Assembly (NCBI RefSeq): GCF_003029735.1
Contig: NZ_KZ686268.1
Span: 1,351,769-1,415,768 of the forward strand
DNA from: Pedobacter yulinensis
GTDB lineage: Bacteria > Bacteroidota > Bacteroidia > Sphingobacteriales > Sphingobacteriaceae
Reading direction: 5' to 3'
DNA: 64,000 nt
Under the pieces are notes generated by a model. The model was given only the letters and a program-made list of their open reading frames with translations, did not search any database and was not told where the DNA came from. A program made the position numbers and the translations under genes. Within the stretch, counting starts at the first letter, position 1. Each line of letters opens with the position of its first letter. Shown here one piece after another: positions 62,035 through 64,000 of this stretch.

Positions 62035-62622
62035 ATGTCTATCATGCGTGCAGCCAGTGATACCGAACTGCTTGAGCTCCTTAAATCCGGCAGCAGCCGC
62101 GCATTTACAGCGCTTTATAACCGCTATTGGGAAAAACTCTATATCACGGCATACCACCGCCTGGCCGATGAGACCGAGGCTGAAGAAGCCGTTCAGGATA
62201 TCTTTACCGACCTCTGGTTGCGCCGCGAAACGCTGCAGCTAACCCATACCCTGAACACCTACCTTGCTGCCGCTGTCAAATACAGGATCATAGCAGCCCT
62301 GGCTAGGAATAAGAAAAAACTGCAGTTTGCTGCCGAGCAGGCGCTTTCAGGCCCGGCCCTGCGCGATACGACCGAAGAATGGCTGCTGGAAAAGGAACTG
62401 CAGGCGCAAATCCTGGCCTGTGTGGACCAGCTTCCTGAAAAATGCCGAATTGTGTTCCGGCTAAGCAGGGAGTTGGGCAAAAGTAATGCGGAGATCGCAG
62501 CTGAGCTCGGTATTGCCCAGAAGACGGTTGAAGGCCATATGACCAGGGCTCTGCAGGAACTGCGCACTGCGCTGCAGGTCTCGGCGCCGGTACTGCTGGT
62601 GCTCCTGAAAAAAATATTTTAA
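62035..62622 (+). CDS. ECF sigma factor, FecI-like
   Basis: This is a 195-residue extracytoplasmic-function sigma factor. Region 2 (AFTALYNRYWEKLYITAYHRLADETEAEEAVQDIFTDLWLRRE) and region 4 (VDQLPEKCRIVFRLSRELGKSNAEIAAELGIAQKTVEGHMTRALQEL) are complete. It precedes a FecR anti-sigma gene by 53 bp and what appears to be the start of a SusC gene, the usual cassette. It would activate the SusCD locus that begins at the right edge. Confidence 0.94.
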   Translation: MSIMRAASDTELLELLKSGSSRAFTALYNRYWEKLYITAYHRLADETEAEEAVQDIFTDLWLRRETLQLTHTLNTYLAAAVKYRIIAALARNKKKLQFAAEQALSGPALRDTTEEWLLEKELQAQILACVDQLPEKCRIVFRLSRELGKSNAEIAAELGIAQKTVEGHMTRALQELRTALQVSAPVLLVLLKKIF

Positions 62623-62675
62623 TTCTGAGCAAGGGTTCATGGCGGTTTGCACGACTATAAGGCAAACCAAATACT

Positions 62676-63818
62676 TTGAGCCAGAAAGATTCCCGTTATG
62701 ATATCCATGACCTTTCCGATAAATTTCTGAAAGGTACGCTCAGCGAGGCCGAACGGGCCTGGTTTGAAGAATGGTACAGCAGTTTCGATGATTCCCTGCT
62801 CGAAGTGTACGAGAGCCGGTATCCAAACAGGAAAACCCTGAGAAAAGCCATAAAGAAGCGCATACAGCTTGCAACTGCCTACAGCCCGAAGCAGCCTGTT
62901 CTGCGCCGTTTGATGGGTTGGGTCGCCGCCGCTGCCGTGTTCATCATCGTAGGTTTTTCAGTTTTTCTTTTCACAACCTCTGAACCCGCAGTACAAAAAA
63001 CCGCGGCAATTGTACCCGGGCGGGACCAAGCTGTGCTGACACTTGCAAACGGCAAAACCATTGTACTCGACGCTGCAGCCGAGGGCAGGCTTGCCGAAGA
63101 ACAAGGAGTTGGCATTACGAAAACAGACAGCAGCATGATCAGTTATGATTTCCCGGCTGTCAACACCAAGGGCGCCCCGGCGGCTTACAACACGATCCGC
63201 ACACCGCGCGGCGGGCAATTCCGCCTTGGCCTGGCAGATGGAACAAAGATCTGGTTGAATTCTGACTCCTATGTACGCTTTCCGGTGAGCTTCGGGACAA
63301 AGGAACGCAGCATCGAGGCAGGCGGAGAAATCTACCTGGAAGTGGCGAAAGATGCTTCGCGCCGGTTTCTTGTAAAAACCGAGGGGCAGACCATACAGGT
63401 ACTCGGAACCCGGTTCAATATCAATGCCTATCCTGACGAACCGGAAACCCGGACCACCCTTTTCGAGGGAAGCGTGAAGCTTTCGGCAGGCCGGTCAGAC
63501 CTGGTGCTTAAACCAGGTCAGCAATCGGTGCTCCATGCCAACCGGGAACTGGAGATTGATCCGAATGCCGATATCGAAGTGGCCGGCGCCTGGAAGAATG
63601 GCTACTTTATGTTTGACAGGGAAGATATTCGTACGGCTATGCGTAAAATTGGCCGTTGGTATGATGTCGATGTCATTTACCAGGGTGTTGTGCCCGACGA
63701 TTGGCTGGGTGGTTCGATATCCCGGTATAAACGGGTAGAGGATGTACTGGCGAAACTGGAACTCACCGGTCAGTTCCGGTTCAAAATTGAAGGAAGGAGG
63801 GTGATCGTGATGCACTGA
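62676..63818 (+). CDS. FecR-family anti-sigma factor
   Basis: This is a 380-residue membrane anti-sigma factor. The N-terminal cytoplasmic part (RYDIHDLSDKFLKGTLSEAERAWFEEWY) precedes a membrane segment at about residues 83-105, then the FecR domain (DQAVLTLANGKTIVLD, IRTPRGGQFRLGLADGTKIWLNSDSYVRFPVSF, RSIEAGGEIYLEVAKD, VLGTRFNINAY, TTLFEGSVKLS) and a C-terminal STN-like interaction part. No ATG is in position: translation seems to begin at the TTG at 62676, which gives the family start. It belongs to the cassette with the ECF sigma gene and the next SusC. Confidence 0.92.
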   Translation: MSQKDSRYDIHDLSDKFLKGTLSEAERAWFEEWYSSFDDSLLEVYESRYPNRKTLRKAIKKRIQLATAYSPKQPVLRRLMGWVAAAAVFIIVGFSVFLFTTSEPAVQKTAAIVPGRDQAVLTLANGKTIVLDAAAEGRLAEEQGVGITKTDSSMISYDFPAVNTKGAPAAYNTIRTPRGGQFRLGLADGTKIWLNSDSYVRFPVSFGTKERSIEAGGEIYLEVAKDASRRFLVKTEGQTIQVLGTRFNINAYPDEPETRTTLFEGSVKLSAGRSDLVLKPGQQSVLHANRELEIDPNADIEVAGAWKNGYFMFDREDIRTAMRKIGRWYDVDVIYQGVVPDDWLGGSISRYKRVEDVLAKLELTGQFRFKIEGRRVIVMH

Positions 63819-63911
63819 CCCCGACCAGAACCCTGAATACCCAGCAGCAGTTGCCGTTTATCGCCCGATAGCACTGCCGCGCTGTAAAACAACTAACCTA
63901 AAACAAAGTCT

Positions 63912-64000
63912 ATGAATTATCAACGTTTCAAAGGCGCCAAACCGGTGCCCGGCTCGCTATTGCCTTTATTTTCCTGGCAGGCGAATTCAAAAAAACTTAA
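63912..64000 (+). CDS. Probable SusC/RagA-family receptor, N-terminal fragment
   Basis: Only the first 29 codons are in the window (MNYQRFKGAKPVPGSLLPLF), and the frame remains open to the end. It is called SusC by position: ECF sigma, FecR and then SusC is the standard order in this group. The short N-terminal stretch before a signal sequence fits such proteins, but no diagnostic motif is present. Confidence 0.55.
   Translation, partial: MNYQRFKGAKPVPGSLLPLFSWQANSKKL

Noticed and set aside
1..64000. CRISPR arrays, insertion sequences, prophage genes, rRNA genes.
   Set aside because: None recognised on reading both strands; no regularly spaced repeats or transposase motifs were seen.

Overview
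The window looks like chromosome of a Bacteroidota bacterium, most likely a soil- or plant-associated Sphingobacteriaceae-type organism (Pedobacter/Mucilaginibacter-like; this is inference). The evidence is several SusC/SusD pairs, FecI-type sigma with FecR anti-sigma cassettes, many short lipoprotein signals, a PafA-type phosphatase, GH92 and sulfatase genes, and promoters of the Bacteroidota type (TTTG, about 19 nt, TAnnTTTG). No prophage, CRISPR array, insertion sequence or rRNA operon was recognised.

Layout. 1-4.6 kb: the end of a SusC receptor, its SusD and an EEP-fold phosphoesterase, closed by a strong terminator. 4.9-6.2 kb: two unrecognised genes (a 76-residue protein and a membrane protein). 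6.2-11.9 kb: a three-gene RND efflux operon on the minus strand. 12-13.5 kb: small proteins and a decayed RibD_C/DHFR-like gene. 13.5-23.8 kb: extracytoplasmic hydrolases (GH92 mannosidase, esterase, two sulfatases, PafA phosphatase) and an orphan lipoprotein histidine kinase. 23.9-27.1 kb: tRNA-Glu, a decayed DUF6364/PIN toxin-antitoxin locus, and a redox group (nitroreductase, HxlR regulator, FMN reductase). 27.2-36.5 kb: a minus-strand SusCD locus with ECF sigma, FecR, a GDPD-like/alkaline phosphatase fusion and a PI-PLC-like lipoprotein. 36.9-40 kb: AraC, NmrA, DUF1772 and DHFR-like genes. 40.3-48.4 kb: SusC, SusD, a DUF5689-type lipoprotein and a calcineurin-like phosphoesterase. 48.5-61.8 kb: small single-gene functions (frameshifted GNAT, CGNR regulator, EamA and MFS transporters, AraC regulators, VOC, cupin, NYN/OST-HTH, DinB, methyltransferase, dienelactone hydrolase, nucleotidyltransferase, HxlR plus quinone reductase, DUF4180). 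62-64 kb: ECF sigma and FecR, then the first codons of what is probably another SusC gene.

The main theme is phosphorus. Each of the three SusCD pairs is followed by a different secreted phosphoesterase family (EEP; GDPD/PhoA fusion plus PI-PLC; calcineurin-like), and a PafA phosphatase lies between them. This suggests outer-membrane systems for capturing organic phosphate compounds (phosphodiesters, phosphoinositides, glycerophosphodiesters) rather than ordinary glycan loci. It is inference from gene order and families and needs expression or binding data.
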